The notes under the pieces were generated by a model. It did no database searches, was not told the DNA's origin, and saw nothing but the letters and a program-made list of their open reading frames with translations. Positions 45,903 through 53,309 of a DNA stretch of 64,000 bases are shown here, in pieces. Each line of letters opens with the position of its first letter. Positions within the stretch are counted from its first letter, which is position 1. Both the position numbers and the translations under genes were made by a program. This DNA comes from JAHFUA01 sp963733935 (GTDB lineage: Bacteria > Acidobacteriota > Terriglobia > Terriglobales > Acidobacteriaceae): contig CAVTEQ010000014.1 in assembly GCA_963733935.1 (NCBI GenBank), forward strand, positions 868,001 through 932,000. The letters run 5' to 3'.

Positions 45903-46685
45903 ATGAACATTCAACTCGCATCCATGGCGATCGAGATGCCGCACGTGTCGCGGCATCCCAACCGGCAACCGTTTCGCGGCGTGCTGACGCTGGTGGACGC
46001 GCCCAGCACGCGTCCTCCATCGGGAGCGCGCGGACATCGCGTGCTCCTGTCGCGGGTGGCGGCGGACCGTGCCCTGGCATCGCTGCTGGGGATGGCGCTC
46101 GACTACACCCTTGAGCTCGACGGCCACGATGCACGCCGCAAGGTGGGCATTATCACTGAGGCGTTCGTAGCGCCGGCCTCTGGCCGGCTGTCGCGGGAGC
46201 ATCTTGCTCCCGCTGTCGCGGGCGGGACGCCCGCGACGACAGCCGCCGGGACGGCGGCGCTACACGTCAACGGATATCTCTTTGCGCGCGACTTTCCCGA
46301 GCTGATGCGGGAATTGCGCAGCAACGGGCGAGGTCTCGGGATGTCCTACGAGATTGCTGACGCCCACGTCGCCGACGTGCGCGCCTCCATCTGGGTGCTG
46401 ACCGACGTGACCTTCACTGGCGCTGCGATCCTGCGCCGCGAAAAGGCCGCATATCCGGATACGTGGATTGAACTGGAAACGTCGTCGGTCGCCGGCTCTC
46501 GGTCCTCGGCCGTTAAGGCGCTGGCTCCCGACTGCCGGCTCCTCCCCTCCCCGAGGCGCCCCAAGCGCAGCAACCGGGGATCTTTTTCCCGGCGCCAGAC
46601 GTTAAGCCTCTGTTCGATCGTCTCGCCGATTGCAAAGCGATGGAGAGCCAGCTTTCGGCCTGCCAGCAGAATTACCTCGACATGA
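45903..46685 (+). CDS. Prohead-protease-like protein with an in-frame repeat insertion
   Basis: Between portal and the small-gene cassette, where a maturation protease is expected. HVNGYLFARDFPELMRELRS and GLGMSYEIADAHVADVRASI resemble phage prohead-protease blocks, with WVLTDVTFTGAAILRREKAA as a further strand, but no catalytic set was verified. A 96-bp family-C palindrome (46167-46262) is inserted in frame, adding APASGRLSREHLAPAVAGGT and PATTAAGTAAL. The frame runs on past the probable natural end (near 46490, ETSSVAGSRS) into the duplicated block, so the last 60 residues are spurious. Confidence 0.55.
   Translation: MNIQLASMAIEMPHVSRHPNRQPFRGVLTLVDAPSTRPPSGARGHRVLLSRVAADRALASLLGMALDYTLELDGHDARRKVGIITEAFVAPASGRLSREHLAPAVAGGTPATTAAGTAALHVNGYLFARDFPELMRELRSNGRGLGMSYEIADAHVADVRASIWVLTDVTFTGAAILRREKAAYPDTWIELETSSVAGSRSSAVKALAPDCRLLPSPRRPKRSNRGSFSRRQTLSLCSIVSPIAKRWRASFRPASRITST
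46167..46262. repeat. Palindromic repeat, family C, copy inside the protease-like gene
   Basis: Ends GTAGCGCCGGC and GGCGGCGCTAC, with internal hairpins CGGGAGCATCTTGCTCCCG and CGGGCGGGACGCCCG. Length 96 bp (32 codons), no stop in the gene frame. It shares its second half with the copy in mutS2 (59159-59257). Confidence 0.92.
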
Positions 46686-46801
46686 AGAAGGAGCGCGATC
46701 TGGCGGCGAAGGCACGCAACGGCTCGTTCTGGCAGCGTGCTAAAGAGATAGGAATTGGCATCGCCATTGGCGGCGCAGTCGGCTACGCAGCTCATAGATA
46801 A
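46640..46801 (+). CDS. Small glycine-zipper protein, left copy (53 aa)
   Basis: The sequence MESQLSACQQNYLDMKKERD is followed by a glycine-rich helix (IGIGIAIGGAVGYAAHR). The right copy begins further upstream (MPDKGTDSRLPAPPLPEA); here an in-frame stop (near 46515) removes that start, so translation can begin only at the ATG at 46640, or the gene is truncated. The coiled-coil plus short hydrophobic end resembles phage lysis accessory proteins; unproven. Confidence 0.5.
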   Translation: MESQLSACQQNYLDMKKERDLAAKARNGSFWQRAKEIGIGIAIGGAVGYAAHR

Positions 46802-46885
46802 GTGGAAAGTGGGAAGTGATAAGTAAAAAGTGGATCGTCGAAGCAACACCACTTTCCTACTTACCACTTCTCACTTACCACTCGC
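46797..46885. repeat. Palindromic repeat, family G (AAGTGRTA words)
   Basis: Left arm AAGTGGAAAGTGGGAAGTGA then TAAGTAAAAAGTGG, right arm CCACTTTCCTACTTACCACT then TCTCACTTACCACT. A shorter copy is at 49238-49310 at the same place in the right cassette. Confidence 0.82.
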
Positions 46886-46902
46886 TTTATTAAGGAGGAA
46901 GC

Positions 46903-47047
46903 ATGGAATTACTACTGGCTAGCTCTCGCACTCGGCTTCGCCGCGGGCTTCACCGTGGCATGGCTGTTCGCCGGCGGCATCAAGAAGGAGATCGCCACAC
47001 TCTCCGGCAAGCTCGATGGCTTCATCGCCGCCATGAAGAAGTCATGA
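46903..47047 (+). CDS. Small transmembrane protein, left copy, frameshifted
   Basis: After AAGGAGGAA and ATG, a one-base deletion puts the ribosome in the wrong frame. The coding frame reads NYYWLALALGFAAGFTVAWL then FAGGIKKEIATLSGKLDGFI. It is 62% like the intact right copy at 49324. One transmembrane helix and a short charged tail, overlapping the next gene's ATG by 4 bp. Confidence 0.5.
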
Positions 47048-47438
47048 ACCATCCCAGCGCTCTCTGGCTGCTCTACTTCGCCGGGCAGGCCATCTCCATG
47101 CTTGGGCGGGCCTCAACCTCGGCCTCCTCACAATTCACCCCCTGGAATTCCGTTCGGGAATACATCAAGTGGCATTGGCCGGCGATTGCCTTCCGCCTGT
47201 TCGCCTGCACCATGGGCTTTCTGCTGTGGTGGAACAATACCGCCTTCTTCGAGGAGTTGGTGAGCCATCAGCTCGGTGTGAGTGTGGGCATCCAGAGGTC
47301 CATCCCCCGACACCGGCGACCGCAGGAATCTACGGCCTGCTCTCTGATGTGCTGCTCGATTGGGCGTGCGCGAAGATTCCGTTCTTGAAGGGGAGAATTC
47401 CGAACGGGGGAAGCAGCAGTCCGCCAATCACGGCATGA
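47044..47438 (+). CDS. Membrane protein, left copy, frameshifted
   Basis: MNHPSALWLLYFAGQAISML opens the protein. Hydrophobic segments are FRLFACTMGFLLWWNNTAFF and, after a one-base shift near 47306, TAGIYGLLSDVLLDWACAKI. Intact copy at 49464. About 130 residues with two to three membrane helices and a basic tail; holin-like in size and layout but not matched to a holin family. Confidence 0.6.
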
Positions 47439-47689
47439 CCCAATCGGAAGCACGAGATAACCCCTTGACGGACGGCCAGTCACCGCTCTAGTGCCTTTAG
47501 TTATCTTTCAACAGGTGCCCGGAATGGCAATAATCATGCGGATTTTCAGGGATGCAACGCCTGTCTCCTAACGAGACTCTAATTGAAGTAGAGGGGATGC
47601 AAAAAACTGCACACTTGACAGTTGGCCAGCGGGACTGCAAGAATGGCGCTTCTTCGGACCCGTCCCCACATCCCCCAAGGATTCGCACA

Positions 47690-48130
47690 ATGGCTGACCG
47701 TCCGACCCCGACCGTGACAGCAATGTTAGTGTGCGATCAGACAATCGCAGAACAGGGAACCAACAAGAAGAGTCTCATTGGTATTTTTGAACATGTCGGT
47801 TCGACTCAGTTCCCGACGGCGATGCCTCGGCTTTCCGTCTACATCAGGTTGGTAGACGGCTCCGGAAAGTATCCGTTTAAGCTGAGGGTTGTAAACCTGA
47901 AGGACGAGACCCTGCTTGCCGATATAAATGTCGTCGGGGACATCTCGGACCCTATGCATGCAGCCGAACTAGTTTTCAACATCGTAGCGTTCCCGATTCC
48001 GGAACCAGGAAAGTACGAGTTTCAACTGTATACAGGAGAAGTTTACCTCCACCGCGTCACTATGGAGGTATCACACGTGCAAGGAGGTATACCGCCATGG
48101 CAGCAGCAGTCACCGCCCCATCCGTCCTAG
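47690..48130 (+). CDS. DUF6941-like protein (146 aa)
   Basis: PTVTAMLVCDQTIAEQGTNK with KSLIGIFEHV, MPRLSVYIRLVDGSGKYPFK and IPEPGKYEFQLYTGEVYLHR match a small beta-sandwich family (DUF6941) found in many soil bacteria with unknown function. The start MADRP at 47690 removes a non-conserved 46-residue lead. First of three genes between the two cassette copies. Confidence 0.7.
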   Translation: MADRPTPTVTAMLVCDQTIAEQGTNKKSLIGIFEHVGSTQFPTAMPRLSVYIRLVDGSGKYPFKLRVVNLKDETLLADINVVGDISDPMHAAELVFNIVAFPIPEPGKYEFQLYTGEVYLHRVTMEVSHVQGGIPPWQQQSPPHPS

Positions 48131-48573
48131 CCGACTTGTTCCCATCGGGATCGGGAATGGCTGGAATGAAGGCCGAAGAGCAGAACGGTGCTATGCTCCC
48201 CGAGCAGGTAGCGCTACCTGCACGTGTATCGAAAGTCGAGGTACACGTCTTGCTCGCAGTCCCAGCAGGCCCCTTGCAGACTTTGCCCAGCGCCCGCCCC
48301 AGTGAGCTGAAGTTTGGTGCGCTGAATGACCCGGAGTACCAACTACGGCAACCCATACCGCTTGCTGTGACCACTGAGGGGTCAAACGTGGTTGTCTGCT
48401 GGGCCGAGGCTGATGAATTTGGCGTGGGAGACACCCTCGGTGCCGCCCTCGACGATTTCGGCGCTTCGGTGCGTGAACTGTACCGCAGTCTACACGAAAG
48501 CAAGCAACTCGGCCCCGACCTTGAAAACATCAAGCGTATTTTGGGCGAATACATCGCACTGCGATCCCGATAA
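48097..48573 (+). CDS. Hypothetical protein with HicB-like C-terminus (158 aa)
   Basis: Overlaps the DUF6941-like gene by 34 bp. A low-complexity N-terminus is followed, about 90-150, by NVVVCWAEADEFGVGDTLGA and ALDDFGASVRELYRSLHESK, recalling the HicB antitoxin fold. It ends directly against the next gene's ATG (stop 48571-48573, start 48574), so the two form an operon. Toxin-antitoxin function is suggested only by layout. Confidence 0.55.
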   Translation: MAAAVTAPSVLADLFPSGSGMAGMKAEEQNGAMLPEQVALPARVSKVEVHVLLAVPAGPLQTLPSARPSELKFGALNDPEYQLRQPIPLAVTTEGSNVVVCWAEADEFGVGDTLGAALDDFGASVRELYRSLHESKQLGPDLENIKRILGEYIALRSR

Positions 48574-48891
48574 ATGGACGCCAAAGCCCGCGAGATCGAC
48601 ATTATTATCAAGAAGCTAGGGATGAAGACGCGGAACACGTCTGACCTGCACGCGTGGCTTATACACGACGGGGTTCCTGTTGTCAGAACGCGGCGGTCAT
48701 TCGGCAACAGAAAGTACGTTCCGGCTGACAAAATCCGCTGTCAGCTTAAGGTCAATGAACAGCAGTTCGCTGGCTTGATCTCCTGCGATGTCACTAAAGA
48801 AGACTATATTGAGATTCTCGTCGCAAAGCGTGTCATCATTCCAAAGCAGAAACAACCAGCCGCAGACCAGACACCCAAAGCCCGGTCCTAG
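48574..48891 (+). CDS. Hypothetical protein, partner of the upstream gene (105 aa)
   Basis: IIIKKLGMKTRNTSDLHAWL and FGNRKYVPADKIRCQLKVNE suggest a small mixed alpha/beta or winged-helix-like protein with a basic C-terminus (KRVIIPKQKQPAADQTPKAR). It starts on the base after the previous stop. No HicA catalytic His motif (GSH-type) was seen, so it is not a standard HicA. Confidence 0.5.
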   Translation: MDAKAREIDIIIKKLGMKTRNTSDLHAWLIHDGVPVVRTRRSFGNRKYVPADKIRCQLKVNEQQFAGLISCDVTKEDYIEILVAKRVIIPKQKQPAADQTPKARS

Positions 48892-48945
48892 TTTTGTACT
48901 TGAGCCAACCCAGTCGGCTCTGCCCAAGTCACGTCGGCAGCTGGG

Positions 48946-49242
48946 ATGCCCGATAAAGGGACTGATTCCCGACTGCCGGCTCCTCCCCTCCCCGAGGCGC
49001 CCCAAGCACAGCAAACGGGGATTTTCTTTCCGCCGGCAGACGTGAAGCCCCTGTTCGATCGTCTCGCCGATTGCAAAGCGATGGAGAGCCAGCTTTCGGC
49101 CTGCCAGCAGAATTACCTCGACATGAAGAAGGAGCGCGATCTGGCGGCGAAGGCACGCAACGGCTCGTTCTGGCAGCGTGCCAAAGAGATAGGAATTGGC
49201 ATCGCCATTGGCGGCGCGGTCGGTTACGCAGCACATAGATAG
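48946..49242 (+). CDS. Small glycine-zipper protein, right copy (98 aa)
   Basis: Opens MPDKGTDSRLPAPPLPEAPQ, contains VKPLFDRLADCKAMESQLSA and ends in a glycine-rich hydrophobic helix (IGIGIAIGGAVGYAAHR). It is identical over its last 53 residues to the left copy. No family recognised. Confidence 0.55.
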   Translation: MPDKGTDSRLPAPPLPEAPQAQQTGIFFPPADVKPLFDRLADCKAMESQLSACQQNYLDMKKERDLAAKARNGSFWQRAKEIGIGIAIGGAVGYAAHR

Positions 49243-49310
49243 GTGGGAAGTGGAAAGTCAGAAGTGATAAGCGGGATCGTCGAAGGCACTTCTCGCTTAC
49301 CACTCGTCTT
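49238..49310. repeat. Palindromic repeat, family G, shorter copy
   Basis: GGTGGGAAGTGGAAAGTCAG with AAGTGATAAGCGGG, then CACTTCTCGCTTACCACTCG. Same place as the 46797 repeat in the left cassette, so it was duplicated with the cassette or inserted before duplication. Confidence 0.75.
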
Positions 49311-49323
49311 CTAAGGAGAAAAA

Positions 49324-49467
49324 ATGGAAGCAATGCTGATTGGCTTCGGAGTTGGTTTCACCGGCGGTTTCACGGTGGCCTGGCTGTTCGCCGGCGGCAT
49401 CAAGAAGGAGATCGCCACACTCTCCGGCAAGCTCGATGGCTTCATCGCCGCCATGCAGAAGTTATGA
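49324..49467 (+). CDS. Small transmembrane protein, right copy (47 aa)
   Basis: MEAMLIGFGVGFTGGFTVAW then LFAGGIKKEIATLSGKLDGF and IAAMQKL. One membrane helix (about 3-24) and an amphipathic tail. AAGGAG lies upstream, and the stop overlaps the next ATG (ATGA). Intact counterpart of the broken left copy. Confidence 0.6.
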   Translation: MEAMLIGFGVGFTGGFTVAWLFAGGIKKEIATLSGKLDGFIAAMQKL

Positions 49468-49856
49468 ACCATCCCAGCGCTCTCTGGCTGCTCTACTTCG
49501 CCGGGCAGGCCATCTCCATGCTTGGGCGGGCCTCAACCTCGGCCTCCTCACAATTCACCCCCTGGAATTCCGTGCGGGAATACGTTAAGTGGCATTGGCC
49601 GGCGCTGGCTTTCCGCTTGTTCGCCTGCACCATGGGCTTTCTGCTGTGGTGGAACAACACGGCCTTCTTCGAGGCCCTGATGAGCAATTCGCTCGGCGTG
49701 AGCATCGGCCTCCAGAAATCCATCCCCTTGACGCCGGCGACCGCAGGAATCTACGGCCTGCTCTCTGATGTGCTGCTCGATTGGGCGTGCGCGAAGATTC
49801 CGTTCCTGAAGGGGAGAATCCCCAATGGGAGTTGCACGCCGCCTACCGCCGCGTAA
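49464..49856 (+). CDS. Membrane protein, right copy (130 aa)
   Basis: MNHPSALWLLYFAGQAISML, FRLFACTMGFLLWWNNTAFF and TAGIYGLLSDVLLDWACAKI are the hydrophobic stretches. Probably inserted in the inner membrane. Together with the preceding small proteins it forms what could be a lysis cassette, unconfirmed. Adjoins the E2 gene, which is on the other strand and ends 1 bp away. Confidence 0.62.
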   Translation: MNHPSALWLLYFAGQAISMLGRASTSASSQFTPWNSVREYVKWHWPALAFRLFACTMGFLLWWNNTAFFEALMSNSLGVSIGLQKSIPLTPATAGIYGLLSDVLLDWACAKIPFLKGRIPNGSCTPPTAA

Positions 49857-51288
49857 TTAGCCGATATCCTCGTCCCAGCCTTCCAGCTTCTTCTTGACCA
49901 CGGCCAGGAATTGATCCGCGACTGCGCCATCGACCACGCGGTGATCGTACCCAAGCGAAACGTGCATGATGTGAGCCACGGCAAAGTAGTCGTTGCCTTC
50001 AGGATCAGTCTTGACTACTGGCGTTTTGAAGATGCCGCCAATGCCGAGGATTGCCACCTGCGGCTGGTTGATGATGGGTGTGCCGAACAGCGGCCCGTAG
50101 ATGCCGGGATTAGTAATCGTGAACGTGCCACCCTGTACGTCGTCGGGTGAGAGCTTTTTGTTGCGGGCGCGTTCTGCCAGCTCGCTGATGGCGCGCTGCA
50201 ACCCCAGGAAATTCTTTTCCTCGGCGCTGCTTCACCACCGGGACGATCAAACCCCAATCGAGCGCCACCGCAATCCCAAGATTGACGTTGCGGTGATAGC
50301 GAATGCTCTCGCCCTCGACCGAAGCGTTCACGATCGGCCAATCTCGAATTCCCGCCAGCACCGCGCGCGCAAAGAAAGGCATGAACGTCAGCTTCGCGCC
50401 GTTGCGCTTTTCCCAATCGGCCCGCTCGCGCTCGCGCAGCTTCACGATGCGCGTCATATTGATCTCGAAGATCGAATGCACGTGCGCGCTGGTGCGCTTC
50501 GACGCGACCATGTGCTCGGCGATCTTCTTGCGCATGGTGGACATCGGTACCAGGTCGCCGGGAATCGCCACCGGAGCGGGGCCAGGCATGGTTGGAACGG
50601 GCTGGCGCGCGCCTGCGGCTGCAGGCCGTCCGCCGGCGGATGCTGCCGCTGGAGCTCCAGCGGGATGTTCTTCCACGAAGCGCAGGATGTCCTCTTTGGT
50701 GATGCGGCCTCCCAGGCCGCTCCCGGAAACGTGTGCCAGGTCGACGCTGTGGTCACGCGCGATGCGACGTACCAGCGGCGATGACCGCACACGCTGTCCT
50801 TCCTCACCCGACGGGAACTCGATGACAGTTTCATCCTCAGCCGCGGCCGCTTCCCGTTGCCTCGGCGGCTCGGGCGGCGAGACAGGTTGCGGACGTACGC
50901 CGTCCCCCTTGCGCGCCACGGCCTCGGTGGGCTGCGGCTGGCGTCCGCGCGATGTGCCCTCGGCCTGCGGACTGGGTGCTGGCGGAGCCGGAGCAGTAGC
51001 AGCCGCCTTCGGAGCCTCTGGCTTAGCGGGAGCGGGAGCCGCGGCAGCGCCCTCGGCATCGATCACTCCCACCACCGTATTCACTTGCACGGTGGCGCCT
51101 TCCGCCACTTTGATCTCTTTCAGCACGCCTGAGGCGGGCGCTGGAATCTCCGCATCCACTTTGTCGGTGGAAATTTCAAACAGGGGCTCATCGCGCTGAA
51201 TCTTGTCACCAGGCTTCTTCAGCCACTTGGTCAGCGTGCCCTCGACGATCGATTCCCCCATCTGCGGCATGATCACATCGGTCGGCAT
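49857..51288 (-). CDS. Dihydrolipoamide acyltransferase (E2), frameshifted
   Basis: Core acyltransferase of a 2-oxoacid dehydrogenase complex. The lipoyl domain (PTDVIMPQMGESIVEGTLTK, with lipoyl-Lys in EISTDKVDAEIPAPA) is followed by a Pro/Ala linker, a peripheral-subunit-binding domain (VRSSPLVRRIARDHSVDLAH) and the catalytic domain. A one-base shift near 50228 separates VALDWGLIVPVVKQ from EEKNFLGLQRAISELAERAR; the C-terminal part has GYDHRVVDGAVADQF, the catalytic His/Asp motif. The start ATG at 51288 follows AAAGGAG. About 477 residues joined. Substrate class (pyruvate or branched-chain) unresolved. Confidence 0.9.
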
Positions 51289-51367
51289 GATGACTCCTTT
51301 CCGCAGGGCTGCCGGAGGTCGCCCCGCACCCTGACCGAGTTCTCGATTATAAGGCGGGAAGAGGGCG

Positions 51368-51886
51368 TCAGTCGCTGCCTCCCAGCGCCAGCTTCCGCTG
51401 CTGCTCGACCGCGGATGGGAGCTGGTCGACATTCTTCACGAAGGCCGTGATCTTCCACAGGCTGTCGTCGCTCATCACCTTTCCCCAGGCCGGCATGCCG
51501 GTGAGACGCACGCCATGCTTGATAATGAAGAAGGTCTGCCACTCGGGATCATGGAGTCCGCGGACGATGATTTGCGGTGCCGGAGGATAAAACGTCCCGC
51601 CCAGCACGTTAGGCTTGCGATCCAGGCCGCCGTGGCAGACGCCGCAGTTCATAGCGTAGAGCTTCATGCCCTCGATCAGGTTGGCGTCGGTCTTGGGCAC
51701 AGGATTCGCCGTCTGCGGCGCTTGATGCTCGACGGCGGCATCGAGCGCCGTGTTGGCCAGCCAGGGCTCGATCACGCCTGGCGAGGCGTCAGCATTCACG
51801 GGCATATATCCGCCGCGAGCGTAGATCACTATGGCAAGAACGAAGGCCACCACTGCAAAGACGATCCCGGCAAGGAATTTTCCCAT
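51368..51886 (-). CDS. Membrane-anchored cytochrome c
   Basis: 172 residues. An N-terminal membrane anchor (about 3-25: FLAGIVFAVVAFVLAIVIYA) precedes one c-type haem site NCGVCHGGLDRK (CxxCH) with a later Met (RLTGMPAWGKVMSDD) as likely axial ligand and a C-terminal helix LWKITAFVKNV. The ATG at 51886 has GGAGG in good position. It is a one-haem class I cytochrome. It lies between the E1-beta and E2 genes of the dehydrogenase cluster, an unusual place, and probably delivers electrons in the periplasm; a direct link to the complex is not evident. Confidence 0.88.
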   Translation of the reverse strand: MGKFLAGIVFAVVAFVLAIVIYARGGYMPVNADASPGVIEPWLANTALDAAVEHQAPQTANPVPKTDANLIEGMKLYAMNCGVCHGGLDRKPNVLGGTFYPPAPQIIVRGLHDPEWQTFFIIKHGVRLTGMPAWGKVMSDDSLWKITAFVKNVDQLPSAVEQQRKLALGGSD

Positions 51887-51901
51887 CATGCCCTCCAAAT
51901 C

Positions 51902-52876
51902 TCAGTAGGATTTCAGCCGCCGCGCTTCGCGCACCACATCCGCCACCTTGGGCAGAAAGAATTCTTCCATCGGCGGCGAAAACGGCACCGGCGTGTCCAA
52001 CGATGCGATGCGCACCACCGGAGCATCCAGCCAGTCAAAGGCATCCTCGTTGATGACTGACGTGATCTCGCCGGCGATGCCCGCAGTGCGTGTGTCCTCA
52101 TGCAGCACAATCACTTTATTGGTTTTCTGCACCGTATTACTGATCGCCTCGCGGTCGAGAGGCTGCAGAGTTCGCAGATCCACAATCTCCAGTTCGATGC
52201 CATCCTTGGCCAACGTATCCGCGGCTTCGAGCGCCACGTGCAGCATGGCCGCGTAGGTGATCACGCTGACATCGCGACCCTCGCGCGCCACGCGCGCTTT
52301 CCCCAGGGGCACGACGTAATCGTTTCCGGGCAACTCTTCCTTGATGCGCCGGTAGAGGAACTTGTGTTCCAGAAAAAGCACCGGATTGTTGTCGCGAATG
52401 GCCGACTTGATTAGCCCCTTCGCGTCGTAAGCCGTACCCGGTGCGACCACTTTCATCCCAGGCGTGTGGACGAAATACATCTCCGGATTCTGCGAGTGGA
52501 AGGGCCCGCCGTGGACGCCGCCGCCGCAGGGTCCGCGCAGCACAATCGGCGCCGGCGCGCCCCAGCGGTAGTGCGACTTCGCCAGCATGTTGGTGATCTG
52601 GTTGAAGGCGCAGCCGATGAAGTCAATGAACTGGAATTCGACCACCGGTCGCAACCCAGTAAGCGCCGCTCCGAAGGCAGCGTCGACCAGCGCGCCCTCG
52701 GCGATGGGCGTGTCGATTACTCGCTCCGCGCCGAAGTGATGAATCAATCCCTCCGTGACCTTGAAGGCGCCGCCGTAAATGCCGATGTCTTCGCCCATGC
52801 AGAAGACGGCCGGATCGCGCTCCATCTCCTCCCAGATTCCCTGGCGGATGGCTTCGAGATAGGTGATCGACGGCAT
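51902..52876 (-). CDS. 2-oxoacid dehydrogenase E1 component, beta subunit
   Basis: 324 residues of the transketolase-like beta subunit that pairs with E1-alpha. Segments FCMGEDIGIYGGAFKVTEGL, RVIDTPIAEGALVDAAFGAA, GLRPVVEFQFIDFIGCAFNQ and the TPP-binding and C-terminal domains (IELEIVDLRTLQPLDREAIS, VIVLHEDTRTAGIAGEI) are complete. Both pyruvate and branched-chain members share these. In the operon-like run before cytochrome c. Confidence 0.93.
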   Translation of the reverse strand: MPSITYLEAIRQGIWEEMERDPAVFCMGEDIGIYGGAFKVTEGLIHHFGAERVIDTPIAEGALVDAAFGAALTGLRPVVEFQFIDFIGCAFNQITNMLAKSHYRWGAPAPIVLRGPCGGGVHGGPFHSQNPEMYFVHTPGMKVVAPGTAYDAKGLIKSAIRDNNPVLFLEHKFLYRRIKEELPGNDYVVPLGKARVAREGRDVSVITYAAMLHVALEAADTLAKDGIELEIVDLRTLQPLDREAISNTVQKTNKVIVLHEDTRTAGIAGEITSVINEDAFDWLDAPVVRIASLDTPVPFSPPMEEFFLPKVADVVREARRLKSY

Positions 52877-52927
52877 GGCGTTCGAAGTCTGCAGTGCGTT
52901 AGAAACCCAAGCTGCGCTTTACCTTGC

Positions 52928-53308
52928 TCAAGGGGATGGTTGTTGGCTCACGAAGCGCACGCTTAAGGCGGCGATATCCAACTCGTCCTCCCTTTCTTCA
53001 AGCTCGCGCCGAACGTCTCGCGCACGCCTGCCGCGGGCCGGATCGAAGGTTCTCACGATGTTAAGAAGCACTCCATCCGCCGACCAGCACCAGACTTGGT
53101 CGCAAGCGCTAAGCGGGGCAGTGCGGCCGATCTCTGGTCTGCGGAACCAGTCCAACAGTGCAGATCTCCTCTTTTTGCCGATGCCGGGAATTCCAGCAGT
53201 GTCGAGCAGCTTGATCCACCGCTCGACCGCATTAGGAGCGGACGCAGCACGAACTTGGCGTATGTATGTGCCTCCCTTGTAATCACAAATAACAGTGTAG
53301 AGTGCCAT
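52928..53308 (-). CDS. Unknown protein between E1 beta and E1 alpha (126 aa)
   Basis: Starts 1 bp from the E1-alpha stop, so it is co-transcribed. MALYTVICDYKGGTYIRQVR is a beta-strand-like start; VERWIKLLDTAGIPGIGKKR and the Trp-rich DQVWCWSADGVLLNIVRTF follow, with an acidic/basic helix (DVRRELEEREDEL). No family is recognised. Its tight position suggests a complex-associated or inserted gene. Most 2-oxoacid dehydrogenase operons lack such a gene. Confidence 0.6.
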   Translation of the reverse strand: MALYTVICDYKGGTYIRQVRAASAPNAVERWIKLLDTAGIPGIGKKRRSALLDWFRRPEIGRTAPLSACDQVWCWSADGVLLNIVRTFDPARGRRARDVRRELEEREDELDIAALSVRFVSQQPSP

Positions 53309-53309
53309 A

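Larger units (their letters stand above)
46526..47438. repeat. Duplicated small-gene cassette, left copy
   Basis: About 0.9 kb that matches 48967-49856 at high identity (starts at TCCCGACTGCCGGCTCCTCC in both). It holds a 53-residue-plus protein, a small transmembrane protein and a membrane protein. The two copies differ by substitutions and small indels, and the left has two frame-breaking single-base changes. Confidence 0.9.
48967..49856. repeat. Duplicated small-gene cassette, right copy
   Basis: Counterpart of 46526-47438, with all three reading frames open. Differences cluster in a few segments, for example the N-terminus of the transmembrane gene, where the two copies are unlike while flanks are near-identical. 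Confidence 0.9.
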
